From NCBI RefSeq assembly GCF_003719825.1, contig NZ_RIBS01000006.1:112345-176344 (forward strand): DNA of 64,000 bases, in the 5' to 3' direction. This DNA comes from Montanilutibacter psychrotolerans. GTDB lineage: Bacteria > Pseudomonadota > Gammaproteobacteria > Xanthomonadales > Xanthomonadaceae. The notes under the pieces are model-generated. The model was not told the origin of the DNA. It ran no database searches and saw only the letters and a program-made list of their open reading frames with translations. Of the stretch, positions 1 to 8,206 are shown piece by piece. A program made the translations under genes and the position numbers. Position 1 is the stretch's first letter, and every line of letters begins with the position of its first letter.

Positions 1-692
1 GAGCGATAGCTCAGGTAACCGTTCGGCTTGCCCTCGGTGAACGGGGAGTCGGCGAACAGCGCGGTCGCGATGGGCTGCAGCGCCAGCGACACGCGGAACT
101 TCTTGACCATGTCCGCTTCCGACGACACGTCGAGATTGACCTGCACGGTGCTGGTGCGGGTCATCATGTCCAGGCCGAGCGAGCCGACCTTGGGCATGTA
201 CTCGCGCATGATCTTGTATCGGCCCTTGGGCATCCACGGCATTTCGTCGCGGCGCCACTTCGGCTGGAAGCCCATGCCCAGGAACCCCAGGCCCATCGGC
301 TCGGCGACCGTGCGCACTTCCTTGAGGTGCTTGGCGGCTTCGCAACAGGTGTCGTGCAGGGTGGCCAGCTGGCCGCCCGAGAGTTCCAGCTGGCCGGCAG
401 GCTCCAGCGACACGGACGCATCGTCACGGGTCAGGGCGATGACGCGGCCGTTCTCCTCGACCGCCGCCCAGCCGAACTGCATCAGCCCCTTGAGCAGCGC
501 CTCGATGCCGCGCTCGCCATCGAACGTCGGCGGGCGCAGGTCGTCGGTGCGGAAGCCGAACTTCTCGTGCTCGGTGCCGATCTTCCAGTCCGCCTCCGGG
601 CGCACGCCGGAAGCGAGATAGTCGATCAGCTGCGCGCGCCCTTCGGCGCCTGCGGCGATGGGTACATCCTTTACCTGACTCGGACCGGACAC
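1..692 (-). CDS. gshA: Glutamate-cysteine ligase, N-terminal part (cut by window edge)
   Basis: First step of glutathione synthesis, joining glutamate and cysteine with ATP in the cytoplasm. About 230 N-terminal codons are present; the C-terminal half lies beyond base 1. The reverse-strand frame carries the motif [11 protein letters not shown] near residue 40 and a later stretch with [14 protein letters not shown], both typical of the plant-type/proteobacterial GCL family rather than the E. coli type. I start it at a GTG (690-692) because GAGGTG lies about 6 bases upstream; no in-frame ATG fits better. It faces away from the oppA gene and shares the 693-934 intergenic stretch with it. Family assignment is firm; the start is an inference. 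Confidence 0.85.
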   Translation of the reverse strand, partial: MSGPSQVKDVPIAAGAEGRAQLIDYLASGVRPEADWKIGTEHEKFGFRTDDLRPPTFDGERGIEALLKGLMQFGWAAVEENGRVIALTRDDASVSLEPAGQLELSGGQLATLHDTCCEAAKHLKEVRTVAEPMGLGFLGMGFQPKWRRDEMPWMPKGRYKIMREYMPKVGSLGLDMMTRTSTVQVNLDVSSEADMVKKFRVSLALQPIATALFADSPFTEGKPNGYLSYR

Positions 693-934
693 GGGAAACA
701 CCTCGTTCGACAAGACTGGGTTAATGCGGCCGCACAGCGGCAATCACAAGACGAGGCGCACAGGAAATCGCCGCTTCCCAGTCTAGCTCCCGCGGGCCTA
801 GCACCAGCGTCCCGGCAGTGGTGTCACTGCGTTGCGGGAGCGCGCTTGCGTCGCCATCGGCCGACGTGGCCAATGGCGCGCACGCGGTGTGCCATCGGGC
901 ATCGCGGGCGCGCGCGGCCCCCTACAATCGCACC

Positions 935-2536
935 ATGCCCAATACCGCATGCGTGCTGCGAACCGCCTTCCTGCTGATGCTGTGCTGCCTGCCGGCAACG
1001 GTGGCGGCGCAGTTGTCGACACGACTCGAACGCGGCAACGGCCCGGAGCCCAGCACGCTGGACGCACACCGTTGCCAGGAAGTGGCCTGCGGCAACGTGC
1101 TGCGCGATCTCTACGAAGGCCTGGTCACGGAAGATGCGCGCGGCCGGCTGGTGCCGGGCATCGCCGAACGCTGGTCGGTGTCGGCCGACGGTCGCCGCTG
1201 GACCTTCGTGCTGCGCGACGGCCTGCGCTGGAGCAACGGCGAGCCGCTCGATGCCGCGCAGGTGGTGGCCAGTTTCCGGCGCGCGTTCTCGCCGACGACC
1301 GCCGCGCCGTTCGGCGAGCTGTTCGACGCGCTCCATAACGCACGCAAGGTGCAGGCCGGCGAGTTGCCCTCGGCGGCGCTCGGCGTCACGGCGAACGATG
1401 CACGCACACTGGAGTTCGCGCTCGACCGTAGCGCGCCGTTGCCGGCATTGCTGACATTGCCAATCGCGTTTCCCGTGTACCTGCCGGCGGTCGCACGCCA
1501 CGGCGCCGAGCACACGCGGCCTGGCAACCTGGTATCCAACGGGGCGTACCGGCTCACGTCCTGGACACCGCAGGCCAACCTCGTGGTCGAACGGAATCCG
1601 CGTTTCCACGGCGCCACCGGCGTGGCGATCGAGCGGGTGCGCTTCCATGTCACCGAGGACGCCGCCGCCGAACTGCAACGCTTTGCCGCCGGCGACCTGC
1701 ACCTGACCGAAGTCGTGCCGCCGCAACCGCTGGCATCGTTGCGCGCGCGCTTCGGCGACCAGTTGCGGATCTCGCCCTACATCGGCGCGTTCTGGCTCGG
1801 CATGAACCTCACCCGTGAGCCGCTCGAAGGCCAGCCCGGGTTGCGCGAGGCGCTGTCGCTCGCGGTCGATCGCGACATCCTGACCCGTCACGTGACCGGA
1901 CTGGGCGAGACCCCGGCGTTCGGCATCGTGCCGCCCGGCATTGCCGGCTACACGCCGGCGATGACGATCTGGTCGACATCGACGCAGGCGCAGCGTGAAG
2001 CGCGGGCGCGCGCGCTGTACCGCGCCGCGGGCTACTCGGTCGACAAGCCGCTGGTGATCGAACTGCGCTACAACACCTCCACCCCGCACCGCCGCCTCGC
2101 GCTGGCGGTCGCGGCGATGTGGCGCAAGGTGCTCGGCGTGCAGGTGCGACTGCGCAACGAGGAATGGAAGGTGTTCGTCGGCAACCGCAAACAGCGCGTG
2201 ATCACCCAGGTGTTCCGCGGTGGCTGGATCGCCGACCTGCCGGACGCACGCAACTTCCTCGCCGCATTCGGAAGCGACGGTCCGCTGAACTGGACGGGCT
2301 TTGATGACGCCGGCTTCCGCGAGCGCCTGGCGAAGGCCGACGCGGCGGCATCGGAAGCCGCGCGCAACGCCTGGCTGCATGCCGCCGAAGTCCGCCTGCT
2401 CCAGGCCAACGCGGTGGTGCCGCTGTACTTCTACAGTTCCAAGCACCTGGTGTCGCCGCGCGTACGCGGCTTCGAGGCCAATGCGCTGGACCGTCATGCA
2501 AGCCGTTGGCTGCGGCTCCAGGATGCCCCGCGATGA
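935..2536 (+). CDS. Peptide/solute ABC transporter periplasmic binding protein (OppA/SBP family 5)
   Basis: Extracytoplasmic receptor of an oligopeptide-type ABC transporter. The 533-residue product begins with a signal peptide (hydrophobic run LRTAFLLMLCCLPATVAAQ). It then shows family-5 landmarks: an EPSTLDAH-type N-terminus, a YEGLVTED segment, and LREALSLAVDRD in the middle. The frame is open further upstream, but the ATG at 935 is chosen because it places the signal peptide at the N-terminus. Its stop overlaps the start of the permease gene (ATGA), so the two are translationally coupled. The substrate cannot be read from the sequence; peptides or murein peptides are the usual choices. 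Confidence 0.85.
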   Translation: MPNTACVLRTAFLLMLCCLPATVAAQLSTRLERGNGPEPSTLDAHRCQEVACGNVLRDLYEGLVTEDARGRLVPGIAERWSVSADGRRWTFVLRDGLRWSNGEPLDAAQVVASFRRAFSPTTAAPFGELFDALHNARKVQAGELPSAALGVTANDARTLEFALDRSAPLPALLTLPIAFPVYLPAVARHGAEHTRPGNLVSNGAYRLTSWTPQANLVVERNPRFHGATGVAIERVRFHVTEDAAAELQRFAAGDLHLTEVVPPQPLASLRARFGDQLRISPYIGAFWLGMNLTREPLEGQPGLREALSLAVDRDILTRHVTGLGETPAFGIVPPGIAGYTPAMTIWSTSTQAQREARARALYRAAGYSVDKPLVIELRYNTSTPHRRLALAVAAMWRKVLGVQVRLRNEEWKVFVGNRKQRVITQVFRGGWIADLPDARNFLAAFGSDGPLNWTGFDDAGFRERLAKADAAASEAARNAWLHAAEVRLLQANAVVPLYFYSSKHLVSPRVRGFEANALDRHASRWLRLQDAPR

Positions 2537-3465
2537 AGCGTTTCGCCGCCCGATTGTTCGAAGCCTTCATCACGCTGTGGCTGCTTGCCACGCTGTGTTT
2601 CGTGCTGCTGCGCGCCGCACCCGGCGGCCCGTTCGACACCGAGAAGGCCGCGCCGCCGGAAGTGCAGGCGGCGCTCGCGGCGCAGTACCGGCTCGACCGT
2701 CCGCTGCCCGCGCAGTACGTGGCGTGGTTGGGCGATGTCGCACGCGGCGACCTCGGCCCGTCGTTCCAATACCCGGACTACACGGTCAACCGGCTGGTGG
2801 CCACCGCGTTGCCGGTGTCGGCGCTCAACGGCGGGGTGGCGTTGCTGCTCGCGCTCGCGCTGGGCATACCCGTGGGCGTGTGGGCGGCGCGACGCGCCGG
2901 CCGCTGGTCGGACCGTCTGCTGATGTTCGGCGCCGGGCTGGGCCTGGCGGTGCCCAAGTTCGTCGCCGCACCGCTCCTGGTGCTGCTGTTTGCGGTCACG
3001 CTGCACTGGCTGCCGGCCGGCGGCTGGGGCGGCACGCCGCTCGAAAGCCTGCGCAACATGGTGTTGCCGGTGATCGCGCTGGCCTTGCCCAACATCGCGT
3101 ACTGCGCGCGCCTGACCCGCGCGTCGATGCTGGAAACGCTCTCGGCCGACTACCTGCGCGCCGCGCGCGCGCGCGGCCTGTCGGAAGCGCGATTGCTGTT
3201 CGCCCATGCGCTGCGGCCCGGCCTGTTGCCAGTGGCAGCGTGGTTGTCGCCGGCGCTGATCAATGTCGTCACCGGCTCGGCGGTGGTCGAACAGGTCTTC
3301 GGCATTCCCGGCATGGGGCGGTACTTCGTGCAGGGCGCGCTCAACCGCGACTACACGCTGGTGCTGGGCGTGGTGCTGGTGGTCGGCGCGGTGATCGTGC
3401 TGATCAACCTGCTGGTGGATGCGCTGCGCGGCTGGATGGACCCGCGGCTGCAGGACGCCACGTGA
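2533..3465 (+). CDS. ABC transporter permease, OppB type
   Basis: Inner-membrane permease subunit of 310 residues, close to the usual OppB length of about 306-325. The N-terminus has the family pattern of a first membrane helix followed by LLRAAPGGPFD. The cytoplasmic EAA-like loop is visible around YLRAARARGLSEARLLFAHALRP, and the C-terminus has the usual VFGIPGMGRYFVQGALNRDY. It overlaps oppA by the ATGA arrangement. No OppC partner permease and no OppD/OppF ATPase follows: the next gene is engB on the other strand. A working importer would need those subunits from elsewhere in the genome. Confidence 0.87.
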   Translation: MKRFAARLFEAFITLWLLATLCFVLLRAAPGGPFDTEKAAPPEVQAALAAQYRLDRPLPAQYVAWLGDVARGDLGPSFQYPDYTVNRLVATALPVSALNGGVALLLALALGIPVGVWAARRAGRWSDRLLMFGAGLGLAVPKFVAAPLLVLLFAVTLHWLPAGGWGGTPLESLRNMVLPVIALALPNIAYCARLTRASMLETLSADYLRAARARGLSEARLLFAHALRPGLLPVAAWLSPALINVVTGSAVVEQVFGIPGMGRYFVQGALNRDYTLVLGVVLVVGAVIVLINLLVDALRGWMDPRLQDAT

Positions 3466-3470
3466 TGGCG

Positions 3471-3540
3471 GGCGTCGCCTGCGCGGCAATGCCGGCGACG
3501 CCTTGGCATCGGGCAGCGGCATTGCCGGGGCGATGCCCGA
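3471..3540 (+). other. Interlocking inverted repeats downstream of oppB
   Basis: A 9-base arm at 3471-3479 pairs perfectly with 3494-3502. A 10-base arm at 3484-3493, inside that loop, pairs perfectly with 3518-3527, giving an H-type pseudoknot topology. A further 7-base pairing joins 3505-3511 to 3531-3537. No T-run follows, so this is not a clear intrinsic terminator. It fills most of the 144-base gap between oppB and the end of engB. Confidence 0.45.
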
Positions 3541-3609
3541 ACTGCGACGCCACGCCTGACGGCAGCGCAGGCCGCGCCACCGCGGTGACACGACCCGCGA
3601 TCGGCACGA

Positions 3610-4215
3610 CTAGAGCTCCAGCCAGCCGCCGATGACCTTGCGTGCTTCTTCGACACCCTGCTTGGACTCGCCGGAGAACACCTGCACGCTGACCGCGTCG
3701 CGGTACTCGGCCTGCATCTCCTTGCGCACTGCCAGCATCGCGTTGCCCTGCGCGCCGCGGCCGAGCTTGTCGGCCTTGGTCAGGATCGCGTGCGCGGGCA
3801 GGCCGCGGCTGACCGCGTAACCCAGCATCTGGCGGTCGTATTCCTTCAGCGGATGGCGGATGTCCATCACCACCACCAGGCCCTTGAGGGCCTCCCGGGT
3901 GCGGAAGTACTGGTCGATGAAAGCCTGCCAGTGGGCCTGCAGGTCCTTGGGGACCTTGGCGTAGCCGTAGCCGGGCAGGTCGACCAGGTACTTGTCGGTG
4001 TGCGGGGGAATATCGAAGAACACCAGCTGCTGGGTGCGGCCGGGGGTCTTGGAGACGCGGGCCAGGGCGTTCTGGTGGCAGATGGCGTTGAGTGCGGTCG
4101 ACTTGCCGGCATTGGAGCGGCCGGCGAACGCAACCTCGAAGCCGCCATCGGCGGGAAGCTGCTTGGCGTTGTGGGCCGCCAGCAGGTATTTGGCGCGAGC
4201 AAGGGGATTGGACAT
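3610..4215 (-). CDS. engB: Ribosome biogenesis GTP-binding protein YihA/YsxC (EngB)
   Basis: Essential-type GTPase of the TrmE-Era-EngA-EngB superfamily acting in large ribosomal subunit assembly. The 201-residue length is normal. G1 is GRSNAGKS (about residues 32-39), the threonine-containing switch lies in KTPGRTQQ, G3 is DLPGYGYAK and G4 is TKAD in LTKADKLG. The ATG at 4213-4215 gives the usual MSNPLARAKYLLAA N-terminus. It is transcribed toward oppB and divergently from the cytochrome c4 gene. Confidence 0.96.
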   Translation of the reverse strand: MSNPLARAKYLLAAHNAKQLPADGGFEVAFAGRSNAGKSTALNAICHQNALARVSKTPGRTQQLVFFDIPPHTDKYLVDLPGYGYAKVPKDLQAHWQAFIDQYFRTREALKGLVVVMDIRHPLKEYDRQMLGYAVSRGLPAHAILTKADKLGRGAQGNAMLAVRKEMQAEYRDAVSVQVFSGESKQGVEEARKVIGGWLEL

Positions 4216-4430
4216 GCCACTAGGATCGCACGCCCGGGCCGGACAGGCGGCGCGCGCCGCGCTCGGCGCCCCCGGAAGGACCCCGACGGCCCGCCCAATC
4301 GGCCCGTCCGACGCCCTGTCGCCAAGGCCGGATGTACGCCGCGTTGACCCGATTGCGGGCCGCGACGATAATTCCGCGGTTCCGGCGGCCGCGTGGCGGT
4401 CTGCCGCCCCAGTGTTTCGGAGCCCAGCTA

Positions 4431-5303
4431 ATGCGCCAAGCCCGCGTCCTCGGCCTTGTCGGCCTCGCCGCCCTCGCGGCTGCCGCCGTCGCCGTTGCCC
4501 AGACCACGGTCACCCCGATCCCGGACAAGGCTCCGGTCGAAACCGCCCCGCTCACCACGGCGCCGGAGAAGACCGTGTGGGGCGACGCCAAGGCCGGCGC
4601 GACCAAGGCCGGCACCTGCGCGGCTTGCCACGGCCTCGACGGCAACCCGACCGACCCGCAGTACCCGCGTCTGGCCGGCCAGAGCGAGCGCTACGTCGCC
4701 CACCAGATTGCCCTGTTCAAGAATGGCCAGCGCAACACCGGCATGGCAGCTGCCATGAAGCCGTTCGCCGACGCGCTCAGCGCCCAGGATGCGCGCGACA
4801 TCGGCGCCTACTTCGCGACCCAGAAGCCGGGCGCGGGCGTTGCCGACGATGCCGTCATCACCAGCGGCCCGTACAAGGACATGAAGTTCTTCGAGGTTGG
4901 CCAGAAGCTGTTCCTGGCCGGTGACCAGGCGCGCGGCATCCCGGCCTGCATGGCCTGCCACGGCCCAGGCGGCGCCGGCAACCCCGGCCCGGCCTACCCG
5001 GCCATCGCCGGCCAGCAGGCGGCCTACACCCAGCGCCGTCTCGAGGAATACCGCGTCGGCACGACCACCCAGGCCGATCCGCAGCTGTTCAACGTGATGG
5101 CCACCGTCACCAAGCAGCTCAGCGACGAGGAAATCCGCGCGTTGTCGAGCTACCTGCAGGGTCTGCACCCGCGCGCCGACGACGTCGCCAGCACCGGCGC
5201 CAAGCCGGCGCCGGCCGCCCCGGCAGCGGCGCCTGCCCCGGCGGCGACCCCGGCCGCTCCGGCCCCGGAAGCCGCGCCCGAGGCTGCTGCCAAGGACGCG
5301 TGA
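4431..5303 (+). CDS. Cytochrome c4-type dihaem cytochrome
   Basis: Periplasmic dihaem electron carrier. The 290-residue product has a signal peptide (VLGLVGLAALAAAAVAVAQ) and two haem-attachment motifs, CAACH (residues 63-67) and CMACH (173-177), each followed by a class I cytochrome fold. Methionines of MAAAMKPF and FNVMATVT are candidate axial ligands. The last 40 or so residues are an Ala/Pro-rich tail of low complexity, longer than in typical c4. The ATG at 4431 is chosen to begin the signal peptide. The gene sits beside two DsbA genes, which would fit thiol handling during cytochrome maturation, and in the same window as an aa3 oxidase it could feed; both links are inference. Confidence 0.92.
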   Translation: MRQARVLGLVGLAALAAAAVAVAQTTVTPIPDKAPVETAPLTTAPEKTVWGDAKAGATKAGTCAACHGLDGNPTDPQYPRLAGQSERYVAHQIALFKNGQRNTGMAAAMKPFADALSAQDARDIGAYFATQKPGAGVADDAVITSGPYKDMKFFEVGQKLFLAGDQARGIPACMACHGPGGAGNPGPAYPAIAGQQAAYTQRRLEEYRVGTTTQADPQLFNVMATVTKQLSDEEIRALSSYLQGLHPRADDVASTGAKPAPAAPAAAPAPAATPAAPAPEAAPEAAAKDA

Positions 5304-5350
5304 ACTTCCGCCGCTCGCGGCGGTCACAACCTGAACTCCTGTGTTCATTC

Positions 5351-5389
5351 ACGCCGGCCGCACGCATTACGGCCGGCGTTTCTTTTTTC
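5351..5389 (+). terminator. Intrinsic terminator after cytochrome c4
   Basis: A 10-bp perfect stem (5351-5360 with 5370-5379) with a 9-base loop is followed by a T-rich tract with six consecutive T residues. It lies 48 bases after the cytochrome stop codon and separates it from the first dsbA gene. Confidence 0.85.
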
Positions 5390-5505
5390 AGCACCGGCGT
5401 CCCGTGCCCCGGGCCGTCGACCGGAGCCACATTCCGCCCGGCCCGTCGCATGATGTCGCCGCCCCCCAACGCCCCACGTCTTCCGCTCCTGTCGAGGTCG
5501 CCCCG

Positions 5506-6156
5506 ATGAAGTCGCGCCTGTTGCCGTTGTTCGCCGTCCTGCTGTCCGCCCTGTTGCCGCTGGCCGCGTTCGCGGCAGCACCGGCCGGCCCACCGCCCGT
5601 GGAAGGCGTGGACTACGTCGTGATCGAGGGCGGCACGCCTTACGCCCCGGTACGCGGCAAGGTCGAGGTGGTCGAGGTGTTCGGCTACACCTGTCCGCAT
5701 TGCGCCCATTTCGAACCGCTGATCAGCGCGTGGAAGGCGCGTCAGCCGGCCAGCGTCAATGTCGTCGCGGTGGCGGCGCCGTTTGGCGGCTACTGGACCC
5801 CGTACGCCAAGGCGTTTTTCGCCGCGCAACATCACCGCGTTCTCGCCCGCAGTCACGTCGCGATGTTCGCGGCCCTGCACGATCAGCGCTCGCTGCCGAT
5901 CCAGAACGCGTCCACCGAGCAGATCGCCGGGTTCTATGCCGCCTACGGCGTCCCGGCCAAGCGTTTCGCGGCGACGATGGAATCCCCCGCCACCGCCGCG
6001 GCCCTGCAACGCGCTCGCGACTTCATCACCGCCAGCGGCGTCGAAGGCACGCCGACGCTGATCGTCAACGGCAAGTACCGCGTGATCGGCAAAGGCCCCG
6101 AAGACACGCTACGCATCGCCGATCACCTGGTCGCGCGCGAACGCGCTGCACGATGA
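5506..6156 (+). CDS. dsbA: Thiol:disulfide interchange protein DsbA (soluble periplasmic form)
   Basis: Periplasmic oxidant that introduces disulfide bonds. The 216-residue product has a signal peptide ending near AAFAA. The thioredoxin-fold active site is FGYTCPHC (Cys63 and Cys66), and the cis-proline loop is GTPTLIVNG near the C-terminus. The reading frame extends upstream, but the ATG at 5506 starts the signal peptide. It is followed 95 bases later by a lipoprotein paralogue with nearly the same core motifs, indicating a local duplication. DsbB, its usual oxidase, is not in the window. Confidence 0.93.
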   Translation: MKSRLLPLFAVLLSALLPLAAFAAAPAGPPPVEGVDYVVIEGGTPYAPVRGKVEVVEVFGYTCPHCAHFEPLISAWKARQPASVNVVAVAAPFGGYWTPYAKAFFAAQHHRVLARSHVAMFAALHDQRSLPIQNASTEQIAGFYAAYGVPAKRFAATMESPATAAALQRARDFITASGVEGTPTLIVNGKYRVIGKGPEDTLRIADHLVARERAAR

Positions 6157-6251
6157 ACCACGGCGCGCGAGCGCCGGTATCCTTGATCCGATTCGTCGCG
6201 TCCGTGCCCATCGCGTGACGCTGCCCCCATCGCCCTTGCGGAGATCCACCC

Positions 6252-7097
6252 ATGACCTCGCGTCTGTCCGTCCTGCTCCTCGCCCTGCTGACCCTGTCCG
6301 CCTGCACCCAGCAGAGCGGCACGCCCGTCGCCGACGGCACCTCGCCGGCACCGACCGCTGAAACCGCTCCGGCCGCTGGCACCGAGGCCGCCCCGCCCGT
6401 GGCCGCCGAGCCCGAAGCCGCCCGGACGCCGGGTCCGATCGTCCCGCCGACCGGTCCCGAGCCGGTGGTCGGCACCGATTTCGTCGAAGTGGCCGGCGGC
6501 CAGCCGTTCCAGCCTGGCTCGGGCCAGATCGAAGTGGTCGAGGTGTTCGGCTACACCTGCCCGCATTGCGCCACGTTCGAGCCGATGATCGACGCGTGGC
6601 AGGCCAAGCTGCCGGCTGACGTCAAGTTCACCCCCATCGCCGCGCCCTTCGGCGGCTACTGGCTGCCCTACGCGAAGGCGTTCTACACCGCCGAATCGAT
6701 GGGCCTGCTCCGCAAGACCCACACCCCGATGTTCAACGCCGTGCACATCGACCGCACGCTGCCGATCCAGGGCGTCACCGACGAGCAGATCGCCAGCTTC
6801 TACGCCAAGTACGGCGCCGACGCGAAGCAGTTCCAGAGCACCATGTCGAGCTTTGCCGTCGACGCCAAGCTCAAGCGCGCCGCGCAGTTCCTGCAGCGCA
6901 CCGGTGTCGAGGCCACGCCGACGATCATCATCAACGGCAAGTACCGCGTGATCGGCAAGGGTCCGGATGACGCCCTGCGCATCGCCGAGCACCTGATCGC
7001 CCGCGAGCGCGCCGCAAACGCGACGACCGCACCGGCACCGGCCGCCGCCCCCGCCGACACGGCCTCCAGCGCCGCGGCGCCCGCCAACGGCGGCTGA
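6252..7097 (+). CDS. DsbA-family thiol:disulfide oxidoreductase, lipoprotein form
   Basis: Second DsbA paralogue (281 residues). The N-terminus ends in a lipobox, LTLSAC, with Cys18 the predicted lipidation site. An Ala/Pro-rich linker of about 55 residues follows, then a thioredoxin fold with CPHC at 103-106 and the cis-Pro loop EATPTIIING. The C-terminal tail is again Ala/Pro-rich. The core is strongly similar to the upstream DsbA (FGYTCPHC, AAPFGGYW, NGKYRVIGKGP shared), so it looks like a tandem copy that became membrane-tethered. It ends 22 bases before the next gene. Confidence 0.92.
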   Translation: MTSRLSVLLLALLTLSACTQQSGTPVADGTSPAPTAETAPAAGTEAAPPVAAEPEAARTPGPIVPPTGPEPVVGTDFVEVAGGQPFQPGSGQIEVVEVFGYTCPHCATFEPMIDAWQAKLPADVKFTPIAAPFGGYWLPYAKAFYTAESMGLLRKTHTPMFNAVHIDRTLPIQGVTDEQIASFYAKYGADAKQFQSTMSSFAVDAKLKRAAQFLQRTGVEATPTIIINGKYRVIGKGPDDALRIAEHLIARERAANATTAPAPAAAPADTASSAAAPANGG

Positions 7098-7118
7098 GCC
7101 ACTCCCGGTCCGGCCTGG

Positions 7119-7892
7119 ATGACCACGACGGCGTTCGCGGCACAGCGGCTACGGCTGCTGAGCGCCAACATCCAGGCCGGCTCGAGCACGCGCGGTTACC
7201 ACGACTACGTCGCGCGCAGCTGGTCGCACGTGTTGCCCGCCGGAAACAAGCGCGGCAGCCTCGACACGATCGCCCAGCTGGCTGGCGACTTCGACATTGT
7301 CGGCCTCAACGAAAGCGACCCGGGCAGTCTGCGCTCGGGCTTCACCAACCAGACCCACTACCTGGCCCAGCGCGGCGGCTTCGACTACTGGAGCCACCAG
7401 CCCAACCGCAGTGTCGGCGGGTTCGCCTCCAGCGCGAACGGACTGCTCAGCCGGCTCGAGCCGCGCGAGGTCATCGACCATTCCCTGCCCGGCCGCATCA
7501 GCGGTCGCGGCGTGCTGATCGCGCGCTTTGGCGATGGCGACGACGCGCTGACCGTGGCCATCGCGCACCTCTCGCTGGGCGCGGCCTCGCGCACCTCGCA
7601 ACTGGCCTTCATCGCCGAACTGCTGCACGACCACCCGCACGCGGTGCTGATGGGCGATTTCAATTGCTCGGTCGACCGGCCCGAGATGCAGGCATTGTTC
7701 CGCCAGACGCGCCTGCAGCCCCCCGAATGCGCGGTGCCGACATTCCCCAGCTGGCGTCCGCAGCGCGCGATCGACCACATCCTGGTGGGCGACGGCCTGC
7801 GCTGCTCGAACGCGCGCGCGCTGCCGGCCGCCTTCTCCGACCACCTCGCGCTGTCGCTCGACCTGGACGTCCCGGAAGCAGCACTGCGCTGA
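7119..7892 (+). CDS. Endonuclease/exonuclease/phosphatase (EEP) family protein
   Basis: Predicted Mg-dependent phosphodiesterase or nuclease of 257 residues with no signal peptide. EEP landmarks are LLSANIQ near the N-terminus, the NESD metal-binding glutamate region, the GDFNC motif, and the C-terminal RAIDHIL and SDHLAL motifs with their catalytic Asp and His residues. It is close behind the lipoprotein DsbA gene and probably co-transcribed with it. The substrate (DNA, phospholipid or nucleotide) cannot be decided from the sequence. Confidence 0.82.
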   Translation: MTTTAFAAQRLRLLSANIQAGSSTRGYHDYVARSWSHVLPAGNKRGSLDTIAQLAGDFDIVGLNESDPGSLRSGFTNQTHYLAQRGGFDYWSHQPNRSVGGFASSANGLLSRLEPREVIDHSLPGRISGRGVLIARFGDGDDALTVAIAHLSLGAASRTSQLAFIAELLHDHPHAVLMGDFNCSVDRPEMQALFRQTRLQPPECAVPTFPSWRPQRAIDHILVGDGLRCSNARALPAAFSDHLALSLDLDVPEAALR

Positions 7893-8206
7893 CCCCGGCG
7901 CGCGCCGCAACCGGCGAGGTCGTCTCGTCGGGAGCAGACGAGGTACCGCTTCGCACAGCCCACGGCTCGCGACCCGCGACCCGCGACACCTTCCCCCACG
8001 TCCCTCCACCCGCGCTTCGCCAGGCGACGCTTTCGGCTGCCCACGCTGTGCGGCTTACCTCGTCCTGCTCGTCCCACAAACAACAACGGCCGAGGGATGC
8101 CCCCGGCCGTTGTCGATGACGCATTGCCTGGCGCGGCAGCAACACCGCGTCGGTCACGACGGCCCCGGAGCCCGGGGCCATCGCCATCACACCATCGGGC
8201 ACATTC
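7893..8206. other. Intergenic stretch with one terminator, no gene seen
   Basis: Convergent gap between the EEP gene and the first TonB receptor. I see only the hairpin at 8083-8113; the rest has no convincing coding frame or promoter. Confidence 0.6.
8083..8113 (-). terminator. Terminator of the first TonB receptor gene
   Basis: A 10-bp perfect stem (8083-8092 with 8104-8113) with an 11-base loop. Read on the minus strand it is followed by a T-rich sequence (TTGTTTGTG). It lies about 95 bases past the receptor stop codon and may also stop plus-strand transcripts. Confidence 0.7.

Noticed and set aside
3464..3559. A 31-codon frame right after oppB that could be a remnant of oppC
   Set aside because: The peptide (Cys/Pro/Ala-rich) does not resemble the OppC start in any frame; the stretch is better explained by inverted repeats.
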